The notes: a model not told the origin generated them from the sequence alone. A stretch of DNA of 26,100 nucleotides from an uncultured Collinsella sp. (GCA_900549085.1 URMO01000022.1:1-26100); one strand, 5' to 3'; shown: positions 15,607-23,363, numbered from the stretch's first letter. Translations and numbers: made by a program.

Positions 15607-16644
15607 GTGGAAGGCATGGCTCAGCAGACAAGGAATGGTCATTCGGCGAGCGCGGCAGAGGTTGCGGCGCTCGCTGGCGTGAGCCGCCAGACTGTGTCTC
15701 GCGTGGTCAACGGTATGCCCAACGTGACGGAAAAGACGCGCAAGCGTGTGCTGGCCGCCATGGAAGAGCTGGGCTTTCGTCCCAATTTTGCTGGAGCGGC
15801 GTTGCGCGGCGGGTCGTATCGTTCTATTGGCCTGTGCATGTACAACATCACACGTGTCGGTAACCTGGCGACGCTCGAGGGTATCATGCAAGCGGCGCGC
15901 GAGCACGATTTTGCCGTCACTATGATCGAGATGGGCGGCGACAAGCCCTATACACTTGCCGATGCCTCGCGCCGCATGGTCGAGCGACCCGTCGACGGCA
16001 TGATTCTCAACATGAACCGCATGGCTCCCGATTTTGAGGAGTTTGTTCCCCAGCCGGGAGTGCGAACGGTCATCCTGTCCATGTATGCGCATCCGCGCTG
16101 CACGACGATCGACTCCGACCAGTATGGTTCGTGCGAGCTGTTGACCAATTATCTGCTGGAACATGGTCACTCGAATATGCGGTTTGTGGCGGGTCCGGAA
16201 AACTCGATTTCCTCGCGTTTTCGTGAAGCCGGTTGGCGCGATACGCTGGGTCGTGCTCATGTCGATGCCGCTCCGATGCTGCGTGGCGATTGGAGTGCGG
16301 ACAGTGGGTACGCCATGGGCGAGCGGATTGCGGCCGAGGTGCTTGCCGGCGGGTCGCAGGCGCCGACTGCCGTGCTTGCGGCAAATGACCAGATGGCGCT
16401 GGGCGTTATCGCCGCGCTCGAGAACGCGGGCCTGTCCGTGCCCGACGACGTGAGCGTGGTTGGTATCGACGACGCACTCGAGGGACTTGTTCCTCACAAT
16501 CGACTGACGACGCTGCGATTTGATTTGCGCGGTGTCGGTAAGCTTGCGTTTGAGGCGGCGATTGGAGAGAGCTCGTCTATCGAGGCGATTCATGTGCCGA
16601 GTACGCTGGTCGAACGCTCGACTGTTAGGGACATACGGGGTTAG
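15607..16644 (+). CDS. LacI-family transcriptional regulator (LacI-2, cassette 3)
   Basis: The 345-aa repressor has the LacI helix-turn-helix (AAEVAALAGVSRQTVSRVVN), a hinge segment (NFAGAALRGGSYRSIG) that has Ala where paralogues have Arg, and the sugar-binding sensor domain (DWSADSGYAMG, AVLAANDQMALG, VPDDVSVVGIDD). Start choice is uncertain: the GTG at 15607 has AGG five bases upstream and mirrors LacI-1, where GTG also precedes an ATG by two codons; ATG 15616 and ATG 15559 are possible. The residues equivalent to LacI Tyr17-Gln18 are Arg-Gln. It is divergent from GH1-2, with operators near both promoters, so control of the GH1-2/EIICB-3 operon and of itself is likely. Confidence 0.9.
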   Translation: MEGMAQQTRNGHSASAAEVAALAGVSRQTVSRVVNGMPNVTEKTRKRVLAAMEELGFRPNFAGAALRGGSYRSIGLCMYNITRVGNLATLEGIMQAAREHDFAVTMIEMGGDKPYTLADASRRMVERPVDGMILNMNRMAPDFEEFVPQPGVRTVILSMYAHPRCTTIDSDQYGSCELLTNYLLEHGHSNMRFVAGPENSISSRFREAGWRDTLGRAHVDAAPMLRGDWSADSGYAMGERIAAEVLAGGSQAPTAVLAANDQMALGVIAALENAGLSVPDDVSVVGIDDALEGLVPHNRLTTLRFDLRGVGKLAFEAAIGESSSIEAIHVPSTLVERSTVRDIRG

Positions 16645-16659
16645 GTCCTACTCCGTTTG

Positions 16660-16795
16660 TCTCGATTTGTAACAGGTAGACGGTCAAAAGCGGGCTACGT
16701 GTTACAGATTTAGATTCTTCGGAAAGAGCAATCCTGTTCGTCTCAATCTGTAACAGCTAGGACCAAAAAACTCGGCTAGATGTTACAGATCGAGA
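16660..16795. repeat. Array D: two 55-bp dyad units, period 81 bp
   Basis: Units at 16660-16714 and 16741-16795 repeat the B and C pattern, with the GTAG...CTAC inner stem first and CTAG...CTAG second. The array begins 15 bp after the LacI-2 stop and ends just before the terminator of the cassette-4 operon. Confidence 0.9.
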
Positions 16796-16815
16796 CAAAC
16801 GGCTCCCGACCAGCC

Positions 16816-16865
16816 CAAAAACAAAAAGACCGGGGGCGGCGCGCCGTGTGACGTGCCGCCCCCGG
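16816..16865 (-). terminator. Rho-independent terminator of the EIICB-4/GH1-3 operon
   Basis: CCGGGGGCGGC (16830-16840) pairs with GCCGCCCCCGG (16855-16865) and on the minus strand is followed by TCTTTTTGTTTTTGG, about 45 bp after the GH1-3 stop. Confidence 0.92.
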
Positions 16866-16911
16866 CTGAGAAATGGGGACAGGTTGTGTGAGCGGGCAAC
16901 CCCGCCAGCCA

Positions 16912-18351
16912 CTAGTCCAGACGACGGGTCTGCGCCACGTGCTTGTACCAGTAGGCGCTTGCCTTGGGCGTGCGCTTCTGGGTTTCAAAGTCAACGTAAA
17001 AGAAGCCGTAACGCTTGTTGTAGCCATTGGTCCAGGAGAACTGATCCTGCAGGCTCCACAGGAAGTAGCCGCCCACGTTGACGCCCACCTCCATGGCCTT
17101 GAGCAGCCAACGCAGGTGCTGCTCGATGTAGTCGATGCGCGGCTGGTCGTCCACAAAACCGTCCTTGTAGGGGTCCTTGTAGCCCATGCCGTTCTCGGTG
17201 ATGAAAATCTGCTTGTAGTTGGGGTAGCGCTGCTTAATGTAGACGAGCAGATCGAACAGGCCCTCGGGATAGATGATCCAGTCCCAGTCGGTGGTGGGGA
17301 TGCCAGGCTTGTTCACATGCTCGCCAATACCCTTAACGCGCCAGCGGCCAGTGCCCTTCTCGCCCGTACCGTTGTGGTGCAGGTCGTTCTCGCCGTCGTA
17401 AGCCTTCAAGAAGCGGCACTGGTAGTTGTTAACGCCCAGGTAGTCGTTGTAGAGCGCGGCCTCGCGCATGATTTCCAGATCCTCGTCTAGGATCTCGATG
17501 GTGCCGCCCGAGACGGCAGCCAGGCGGTTGGCGCACTCGAGGGTGTCGGGCGCATAGTCGCCGCGGAAGGTGGCGTCGAGCAAGAACTGGTTTTGCAGCA
17601 CGTGCTCGTTGTTGGCGGCTTTGATGTCGGCGGGGTCGTTCTCGTTGAGCGGGTACTTAAACTCCAGCGACTGGATGACGCCGATTTTGCCCTTAAAGCC
17701 GCCGTTGTGGACGGCCAGCACGGCCTTGGCGTCGGCGAGCACCCTGCTGTGCTCGCCCTGGAAGGCCTCGGCCAGATGCGCCTTGACGCCACCGGGGAAG
17801 GTGCCCTCGATGTAGGTGTTGGAGGCGTCGGCCCAGATCTCGTTAAAGGTGAACCAGTAGGTCACCTGGTCGGCGTACTCCTTAAAGCAGAAGGTGGCAA
17901 AGTCCACAAAGGCGTCGATGGTCTCGCGGTTGAGGAAGTCGCCCTTCCCAAAGAGGGGAAGCGGCGTGTCAAAGTGATGCAGCGTGACGAACGGCTCAAC
18001 GTGGTGCTTGTGGCACTCGGCGAAGAGATCGTGGTAGAACTGGACGCCCTCGGGGTTGATTTCGCCGGTGCCGTTGGGGAAGATGCGGCTCCAGGCGATG
18101 GAGAGGCGAATGCCGTTGATGCCGAACTCCTCGCACAGCTCCAGGTCGACGGGGTACTGGTTGTAGAAGTCCGAAGCGGGATCGGGGGAGAAGCGCCCCT
18201 GGGCCTCCAGAAAGTCGTCCCAGGCAACCTTGCCCTTACCGTGAGTGCGGGTCTCGCCCTCTACCTGGTAGGCAGCGGTGGCGCCGCCAAAGACAAAGTC
18301 CTCGGGAAACTGCGCGGGCGGGTTGGTGACGCTAGCAGGATTAACGGACAT
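16912..18351 (-). CDS. lacG: 6-phospho-beta-galactosidase, GH1 (GH1-3), LacG-like
   Basis: The 479-aa enzyme cleaves lactose-6-phosphate (or a related phospho-beta-galactoside) to galactose-6-phosphate and glucose. The acid/base glutamate is E171 in TFNEI and the nucleophile E386 in ITENG; S439, K446 and Y448 form the phosphate site (FSWTNGYNKRYG). Segments such as AECHKHHVEPFVTLHHFDTP and YPVDLELCEEFGINGIR match my memory of Lactococcus LacG more closely than the other two GH1 proteins here. It follows EIICB-4, itself LacE-like, with a 66-bp gap containing a hairpin. The LacG name rests on this pairing and on the lac genes at the right end; phospho-beta-glucosidase activity cannot be excluded. 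Its ribosome site is weak (TTGGATCATC before ATG). Confidence 0.88.
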   Translation of the reverse strand: MSVNPASVTNPPAQFPEDFVFGGATAAYQVEGETRTHGKGKVAWDDFLEAQGRFSPDPASDFYNQYPVDLELCEEFGINGIRLSIAWSRIFPNGTGEINPEGVQFYHDLFAECHKHHVEPFVTLHHFDTPLPLFGKGDFLNRETIDAFVDFATFCFKEYADQVTYWFTFNEIWADASNTYIEGTFPGGVKAHLAEAFQGEHSRVLADAKAVLAVHNGGFKGKIGVIQSLEFKYPLNENDPADIKAANNEHVLQNQFLLDATFRGDYAPDTLECANRLAAVSGGTIEILDEDLEIMREAALYNDYLGVNNYQCRFLKAYDGENDLHHNGTGEKGTGRWRVKGIGEHVNKPGIPTTDWDWIIYPEGLFDLLVYIKQRYPNYKQIFITENGMGYKDPYKDGFVDDQPRIDYIEQHLRWLLKAMEVGVNVGGYFLWSLQDQFSWTNGYNKRYGFFYVDFETQKRTPKASAYWYKHVAQTRRLD

Positions 18352-18375
18352 GATGATCCAATCGTCTAAATCGAA

Positions 18376-18407
18376 GGGCCAGCCGGTCTTGGATGGTCGG
18401 CTGGCCC
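18376..18407 (-). other. Intercistronic hairpin between EIICB-4 and GH1-3
   Basis: GGGCCAGCCG (18376-18385) and CGGCTGGCCC (18398-18407) form a perfect 10-bp stem starting 10 bp after the EIICB-4 stop. On the minus strand it runs into TTCGATTTAG, a poor T-tract, so partial termination or mRNA protection is more likely than a full stop. Confidence 0.65.
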
Positions 18408-18417
18408 TGGGCGTTAC

Positions 18418-20193
18418 TTACTTCGAAAGTTGCTCACTCACGAAGGCGAGAGACTTGTCGCCGTTCTGGGAGAGCTCGATGTACTGCTTGCCACGGCAGG
18501 CGACGCACTTGTTGCCCACGCGCTCACAGTCCTTCTGCAGGTCGGCCAGGTAGCTTGCGGCCTGCGGGGCCAGGACGACCAGGTCAAAGTCGGGGAGCAT
18601 GTCCACGTGGTTGCCATAGGCCTCGGCAGCGGTCTCGAGGTTAATGCCGCGCTCCTTGGCGGCCTTGGCCAGCGCGTTGGCGAGCAGGCCCGAGGTTCCG
18701 CCGCCCTGGCAGAGCACGAGCACGCGCTTGCCGTTGAGGTCGCTGGCGGTCGTTGTCTCGGCAGCGGGTGCTGCGGAAGCGGCGGGGGAGTCGGCCTTCA
18801 CGGCCTCGGCAGCAGCGCCGGCGGCAACGCTCTTGGCGTCAGCCTTGCCCTGGAAGGCATCGTTGAGCTTGGCGGCTTTCTCGGCGTTCTTGGCGGCGAG
18901 CTCCTCCTGGGAGATCTCGGCCTCCTCGGCGCACTTCTGGGCGTCATAGGCACGGAAGAACGGATAGTACAGGGCAAAGTCGACGACCAGGATGATGGCG
19001 AGCATCACAAAGGCGAGCGGCTGGAAGCCCAGGCCCATGATGGTGCCGATGGGGCCGGGGACGGTCCAAGGCAGGGTGTACATAAAGCCGTTCATGCCCA
19101 AGAAGTCGATAAAGATCTTGAGGATCCAGATGTTGGCGATCGGGGCAAAGACAAACGGGACAAAGAAGACGGGGTTGAGCACGATGGGTGCGGCGAACAG
19201 CAGCGGCTCGTTGACGGCAAAGCAGACGGGGACGATGGCGGCCTTACCGACGGCGCGCATCTCCTGAGACTTGGCCAGGAAGCAGAACATAAAGACCAGG
19301 ACGAGCGTGGCGCCGGTGCCGCCCATGCAGACGACGAAGTACTGGGCACCCTGGGTCAGGACAGCGGAAGCGTGCTGGCCGGCCTGGAACGCAGCCAGGT
19401 TGTCGGTCATGTTGGCAACGAGAGCGGCGGCGATGGCGGGCTCGACGATCGAGGGGCCGTGGACGCCCACGAACCAGAAGAGGCTCATGCCGCCGTAGAT
19501 CACAGCGAGGCCGATGTAGCCATCGGCAGCGGTGAACAGGGGCTGGAACACCTGGATGACACCCTGGGCAAAGCAGAAGCCAAAAGCAGCGCGGAAGACG
19601 ATGTCAAAAACCCAAAAGACGGTGATGCAGACGGAGAAGGGGATGATGTCCTTAAAGGTCTGCGAGATGTTGGGCGGAACCTGCTCGGGCATCTTGACGG
19701 TGATGTTGCGCTTAATGAAGAACTTGTAGATGATGCCGGTCACAAACGCAGCGATGAAAGCGGTCAGCAGGCCCTTGGAACCAAGGTAGGTGGTGTTGAA
19801 ACCGCTGGCAGCGTTCGTGGCGATGGTGTCGCTCGAAAGGAGCAAGAAGCCGATGATGGCCGCGCACATGCACGAGATGAAGTTGATCTGGTTGTTCTTG
19901 GGCAGATTGCGGTTCTGAGCGTCGGCGAAGTGCTTGGCCGTGGTGGCGGCGCAGGCGATGGCCAGGATGCCCATGGAGTAGTTGTAGCACTTCCACAGGG
20001 CGTTGTTGATGTCATCGGGCCAGTAGAAACCCCAGATGTTGGGGACCGAGGCTACCAGGCAGAAGATGGACGAGAAGATGATGATGGGGATGACGGAGAT
20101 AAAGCCGTCGCGGATCGCCTTGAGGTACTTGTTGCGGGCGATCGCGTTGAAAAAGGGCTGGCCCTTTTCGATGATGGCGATGAGTTGCTCCAT
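18418..20193 (-). CDS. lacE: PTS lactose-specific EIICB permease (EIICB-4), LacE-like
   Basis: The 591-aa permease imports and phosphorylates lactose. The IIC domain (about 1-420) has H245 in VGVHGPSIVEPAIAA and E329 in VNEPLLFA; a linker rich in Ala, Lys and Glu (about 421-488) precedes the IIB domain with the phosphocysteine C495 in VLCQGGGTSGLLANAL. Stretches such as KAIRDGFI, VPPNISQTFKDIIPF, AGQHA and the IIB segment MLPDFDLVVLAPQ match what I know of Lactococcus and Staphylococcus LacE, and separate this copy from EIICB-1 to -3. The ATG follows TAGGAG by 6 bases. It is first in an operon with the LacG-like enzyme and divergent from LacI-3. It lacks a IIA domain; the EIIA gene lacF is 1.6 kb away. 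Confidence 0.93.
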   Translation of the reverse strand: MEQLIAIIEKGQPFFNAIARNKYLKAIRDGFISVIPIIIFSSIFCLVASVPNIWGFYWPDDINNALWKCYNYSMGILAIACAATTAKHFADAQNRNLPKNNQINFISCMCAAIIGFLLLSSDTIATNAASGFNTTYLGSKGLLTAFIAAFVTGIIYKFFIKRNITVKMPEQVPPNISQTFKDIIPFSVCITVFWVFDIVFRAAFGFCFAQGVIQVFQPLFTAADGYIGLAVIYGGMSLFWFVGVHGPSIVEPAIAAALVANMTDNLAAFQAGQHASAVLTQGAQYFVVCMGGTGATLVLVFMFCFLAKSQEMRAVGKAAIVPVCFAVNEPLLFAAPIVLNPVFFVPFVFAPIANIWILKIFIDFLGMNGFMYTLPWTVPGPIGTIMGLGFQPLAFVMLAIILVVDFALYYPFFRAYDAQKCAEEAEISQEELAAKNAEKAAKLNDAFQGKADAKSVAAGAAAEAVKADSPAASAAPAAETTTASDLNGKRVLVLCQGGGTSGLLANALAKAAKERGINLETAAEAYGNHVDMLPDFDLVVLAPQAASYLADLQKDCERVGNKCVACRGKQYIELSQNGDKSLAFVSEQLSK

Positions 20194-20256
20194 GCAATGC
20201 TCCTAAGAGTCGGTGGGTTAGCAACGATGGTAGCTTTTGGCGTCCGGTTGCCAAAA

Positions 20257-20270
20257 TGTTGACGTTGCCA
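20257..20270. promoter_or_regulatory. LacI-3 operator near EIICB-4
   Basis: Read on the minus strand this is TGGCAACGTCAACA, the cassette-4 variant of the CG-centred LacI operator, 64 bp upstream of the EIICB-4 start. Confidence 0.7.
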
Positions 20271-20376
20271 TTTTGCGACACAAAAAAAGACGCGAACCGG
20301 TGGTTCCTGTGCCTGCGAACCGTCGATTCCTTACGCGTAAACGTTTGAGCCGCCCGGTGGCTCTGTGTTTGCACAA

Positions 20377-20390
20377 TGGCAACGTTAACA
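20377..20390. promoter_or_regulatory. LacI-3 operator, middle of the divergent gap
   Basis: TGGCAACGTTAACA matches the sites at 20257 and 20522, giving three copies across the gap, a layout that allows DNA looping. Confidence 0.7.
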
Positions 20391-20427
20391 TTTGGTAGAC
20401 AAAAGCCGTTCGGGGAAGCAAAAATGT

Positions 20428-20535
20428 CGGTGAACGGTAGGTTTTGGGTGGTGAGCGTATGGTGGGGGAGGCGTTGGATATACTTGAAGACGTTTCATTT
20501 GACTGCGCAAGGTGCCACCAATGGCATCGTTGACA
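20428..20535 (+). promoter_or_regulatory. LacI-3 promoter region with CGGT box and operator
   Basis: CGGTGAACGGTA (20428-20439) matches the shared box; 21 bp further on GTGAGCGTAT (20451-20460) is a weak second copy. TATACT (20479-20484) and TTGACT (20499-20504) are candidate promoter elements. The third LacI-3 operator, TGGCATCGTTGACA, is at 20522-20535, 15 bp before the start codon, as expected for autorepression. Confidence 0.5.
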
Positions 20536-20550
20536 TAGAAAGATCGACCT

Positions 20551-21555
20551 ATGGCCGCTGTTAAAAAATCGGTATCCGTCAAAGACGTAGCGCGCCTCGC
20601 GGGCGTCTCGGAGCAGACAGTCTCGCGTACGGTGCACGATTCGCCCAGCGTGCGCCCCGAGACCAAGGAACGCGTGCGTGCCGCCATGCGCGAGCTGGGG
20701 TATCGCCCCAATTTTGCCGGTCGATCGTTGCGCCGTGGCAAGTTTAAGACCGTCGGCGTCGCCATGTTCAACATTACCGGCACCGGCAATCTCGACCGTA
20801 TGGAGGGCTTTGCCGCAGCGGCCGACAAACATGGCTATGCCATCACCCTCACTAAAGTAGACGGGCATCCGTATACCCTCGAGAGCGCATCGTCGCGCAT
20901 GAGCGCACTGCCGGTGGATGGCATGGTTGTGATTATGAACCGCATGCCGGCGGACTTTGGAACCTTCGAGCCGCTGTCCGGCATGCAGACGGTGCTCGTT
21001 ACGATGTTGGAGCACCCGCTCTGTTCAACGGTCGATAACGACCAGTTCGATTGTTCGCGCCAGGTGGTCGAGTATTTGCTGGGGCAGGGACACAAGACTG
21101 TGCACTTTATCTCGTGTCCCGAGCGCTCGCTTTCGGGCATGCGGCGCGAGGAAGGCTGGCGTGAGACATTGCGTGCGCATGGCATTGAGCCCCCGCAGCT
21201 CGTGCGTGGCGACTGGACGGCGCAGAGTGGATATGCTGCCGGCCAGGCGCTTGCGGATGATCCGACCTGCACGGCCATTTATGCCTCCAACGATGCCATG
21301 GCATATGGCTGCATCCGTGGGCTCGAGTCGCGCGGGAAGTGCGTGCCCCAGGACGTGAGCGTGGTGGGTGTTGATGACAGCCTGGGCGATATCGTGCCCG
21401 ATTGTCGCTTGACCACGGTGCGCTTTGACAACAAGCGCGTCGGCATGTGGGCGGTTGACAAGATTGCCGGCGCCGAGGGCGTTGAACCCGGTGTGGAGCA
21501 CATGCTGTTTCCGGGCGTGCTCGTCGAGGGCGATACGGTGCGCGATGTACGCTAG
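20551..21555 (+). CDS. LacI-family transcriptional regulator (LacI-3, cassette 4)
   Basis: The 334-aa repressor has the LacI helix-turn-helix (VKDVARLAGVSEQTVSRTVH), hinge helix (NFAGRSLRRGKFKTVG) and sensor domain (DWTAQSGYAAG, AIYASNDAMAYG, VPQDVSVVGVDD). The ATG at 20551 is the only start that keeps a normal-length N-terminus; its ribosome site is weak (GAAAG, 8 bases). The residues equivalent to LacI Tyr17-Gln18 are Glu-Gln. It is divergent from the LacE-like permease and surrounded by three TGGCAACGTTAACA-type operators, so it is the likely local regulator of lactose uptake here. Lactose operons in most Gram-positives use DeoR-type LacR instead, so a LacI-type local control is a noteworthy difference. 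Confidence 0.92.
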   Translation: MAAVKKSVSVKDVARLAGVSEQTVSRTVHDSPSVRPETKERVRAAMRELGYRPNFAGRSLRRGKFKTVGVAMFNITGTGNLDRMEGFAAAADKHGYAITLTKVDGHPYTLESASSRMSALPVDGMVVIMNRMPADFGTFEPLSGMQTVLVTMLEHPLCSTVDNDQFDCSRQVVEYLLGQGHKTVHFISCPERSLSGMRREEGWRETLRAHGIEPPQLVRGDWTAQSGYAAGQALADDPTCTAIYASNDAMAYGCIRGLESRGKCVPQDVSVVGVDDSLGDIVPDCRLTTVRFDNKRVGMWAVDKIAGAEGVEPGVEHMLFPGVLVEGDTVRDVR

Positions 21556-21614
21556 GGCGCGGGTCTGTTTGGGTTTCCGCTAATTGTGTTCGATATTGTT
21601 TAAATTGGTTTAAA

Positions 21615-21679
21615 AACCGTTCACGGTCGAAAAGTGACCGTTCATAGCTCGAAATTACGTTTTGCGCTGTTCTTTTTTG
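21615..21679. promoter_or_regulatory. lacF upstream region: two boxes 21 bp apart and a T-rich motif
   Basis: AACCGTTCACGG (21615-21626) and TGACCGTTCATA (21635-21646) are minus-strand copies of the RAACGGT box with ACCGTTCA cores exactly 21 bp apart. TGTTCTTTTTTG (21668-21679) recurs, inverted, upstream of lacA at 23507-23518. I cannot fix the -10 and -35 boxes. Confidence 0.5.
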
Positions 21680-21769
21680 TTTGAATGTTATTGTTTCTGT
21701 CATACACAACGCAGCGCGTATGCCCGGACGCGATGCTCTCCATTGGTTCATATGTGAAAGGAACGCAAC

Positions 21770-22108
21770 ATGGCAACCAAAGAAGAAATCTCGATGGTTG
21801 GATTCGAGATCGTCGCATACGCAGGTGACGCCCAGACCGATCTGCTTGCAGCGCTCGATGCTGCTCGCGAGGGTGACTTTGAGAAGGCCGAGCAGCTGCA
21901 CAAGGATGCCAGCGATGCGCTCATCGGTGCCCACGACACGCAGACCAAGCTGCTTTCGCAGGAGGCCGGCGGTGGCGAGATGGAGATGACCTTCATCATG
22001 GCTCACGCTCAGGACACTCTCATGACCACTATGATCCTGGAGAAGCAGGCCCGCTTTACCATCGATGCCTACAAGCGCATTGCCGAGCTCGAGGCCAAGC
22101 TCGCCTAA
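21770..22108 (+). CDS. lacF: PTS lactose/cellobiose-family EIIA component
   Basis: The 112-aa soluble protein carries phosphate from HPr to the IIB domain of lactose-family permeases. It has the all-helical EIIA-Lac pattern: an N-terminal GFEIVAYAGDAQTDLLAAL helix, the middle EGDFEKAEQLHKDASDAL, and the active site MAHAQDTLMT with the phosphorylated H79 and D82, the metal-binding Asp known from this trimeric family. The length matches the family (100-115 aa). The ATG follows GAAAGGA by 7 bases. It is the only EIIA in the window, although four IIA-less EIICB permeases are present, so it may serve several. It is transcribed alone: its own upstream boxes, then a terminator. Confidence 0.95.
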   Translation: MATKEEISMVGFEIVAYAGDAQTDLLAALDAAREGDFEKAEQLHKDASDALIGAHDTQTKLLSQEAGGGEMEMTFIMAHAQDTLMTTMILEKQARFTIDAYKRIAELEAKLA

Positions 22109-22138
22109 CGAGCCCTCACAACCAAGTCCCCTTCCAAA

Positions 22139-22169
22139 AGCTCTGCCGCTACCCGCGGCAGGGCTTTTT
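22139..22169 (+). terminator. Rho-independent terminator of lacF
   Basis: AGCTCTGCCGC (22139-22149) pairs with GCGGCAGGGCT (22155-22165) with one mismatch, followed by five T's. Confidence 0.9.
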
Positions 22170-22197
22170 CTGTCCTCCTCCAAGTTGCGGTGAAATA

Positions 22198-22238
22198 TAG
22201 TCATTGGGGACGTTCTTAAACGACTAGTCATTGGGGAC
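22198..22238. repeat. Direct repeat TAGTCATTGGGGAC, two copies
   Basis: The 14-bp sequence occurs at 22198-22211 and 22225-22238, 27 bp apart, in the gap before the membrane-protein gene. It resembles GGGGAC-containing intergenic repeats that I associate with REP-type elements, but I cannot confirm the family. Confidence 0.6.
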
Positions 22239-22331
22239 AGTCTTGGTGCGCTCCGTTCGTCCTCCCGTTCGATTTTTGCTCGGTGGGTATACTTCCTTTC
22301 GCATTAAACGCCGGACTGAGGAGGTATCCAA

Positions 22332-23363
22332 ATGCCGGATAACGGGTCAATACAAAAAAGAGGCGCGCACGAGATGGCTCATGGGCGTCCTGTCCAGATA
22401 ACCGAGCACACGACGGTAACCGAGCTGCAGCCCAGTCTGTCCGATGTCGTGTGCGCAAACAAAAAGCTGCAGATTGGCTTTATCGTTGCGCTCGTGGTGC
22501 TGGCGCTGCTGTCGGGCTTTGTGGCTCGTCCGCATTTCGCCGATACCAAAACTTGGGACTCCACCATCGAGGTCATCGATCAAAAGAAAGGAAACGTACT
22601 GGCGCTCACGACCTCGTGCGTGGCGCTGTCTGCGGGCATTACCGCGCTGCCGGGTGATACGGGAACGCCGGTTGCCGAGCAGCTCGCGCAGCTTTCGGGT
22701 AACCTGGGCATCGTGCTTGCCGTGCTCTACCTAGAGAAATACCTGCTAACTATTTTGTGGTCGGTTGGCCTGGGCATCTTAATCCCGTTTGCGTTGGCGC
22801 TCTTTGCGGTGTCGCTCGGCATTCACGGGCGCTGGAGCACGAGCGCTGTCCTGCGCCGTGTGGCGACGCGCGTGCTGGTGGTTGCCGTGATCGGCATGGC
22901 GCTCGTGCCCGCGAGCGTATGGGTGTCGCAGAAGGTCGATGAAACGTATCGCGTAAGTATTGAGCAAGCTGAGCAAAAGGCTGCGGACGCTGCGGACGCG
23001 GCCGACACCACGGACAAGTCAGCCGAGACCAGCTCAAAATCGAACAAGAAAAAATCCGAGGCCACGGAGTCCAAAAACGTGCTCGAGCAGTTGACTGATG
23101 GGGCATCGAGCCTTGTTACGTCGGTGACCAGCGGCGCCAAGCAGATGACCGATGAGATCGTGCGGCAGGTGACCGATCTGATTGAAGGCGTCATCGTGAT
23201 GATCGTGACCTCGTGCGTTATCCCGCTGCTGGTGCTCGTGGCGTTCCTATGGCTAGGACACGTGCTGCTGGGGATCGATATTTCCGGCCCGGCGAACTAT
23301 TTGACGGGCCGTTTCTTGAGTGCTCCTTCCAAGCACGCCAAAAAGGGCGGGCAGTCCGAGTAG
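22332..23363 (+). CDS. Membrane protein of unknown function
   Basis: The 343-aa protein starts at an ATG with AGGAGG seven bases upstream. I do not recognise the family. A polar N-terminus (1-43) is followed by a hydrophobic segment at about 45-65, a second at about 90-110, a long one or pair at about 125-165, another at about 180-200, and a last at about 285-312. Between the last two is a low-complexity Ala/Asp/Lys/Ser stretch (about 215-260, with repeats of ADAAD) and an amphipathic part (TSVTSGAKQMTDEIVRQV). No catalytic or transport motif is visible. It has its own terminator and no obvious link to the lac genes on either side. Confidence 0.8.
   Translation: MPDNGSIQKRGAHEMAHGRPVQITEHTTVTELQPSLSDVVCANKKLQIGFIVALVVLALLSGFVARPHFADTKTWDSTIEVIDQKKGNVLALTTSCVALSAGITALPGDTGTPVAEQLAQLSGNLGIVLAVLYLEKYLLTILWSVGLGILIPFALALFAVSLGIHGRWSTSAVLRRVATRVLVVAVIGMALVPASVWVSQKVDETYRVSIEQAEQKAADAADAADTTDKSAETSSKSNKKKSEATESKNVLEQLTDGASSLVTSVTSGAKQMTDEIVRQVTDLIEGVIVMIVTSCVIPLLVLVAFLWLGHVLLGIDISGPANYLTGRFLSAPSKHAKKGGQSE

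Noticed and set aside
22332..23363. Assigning the membrane protein to a transporter or signalling family
   Set aside because: No motif supports a function; hydrophobic segments alone are not enough.
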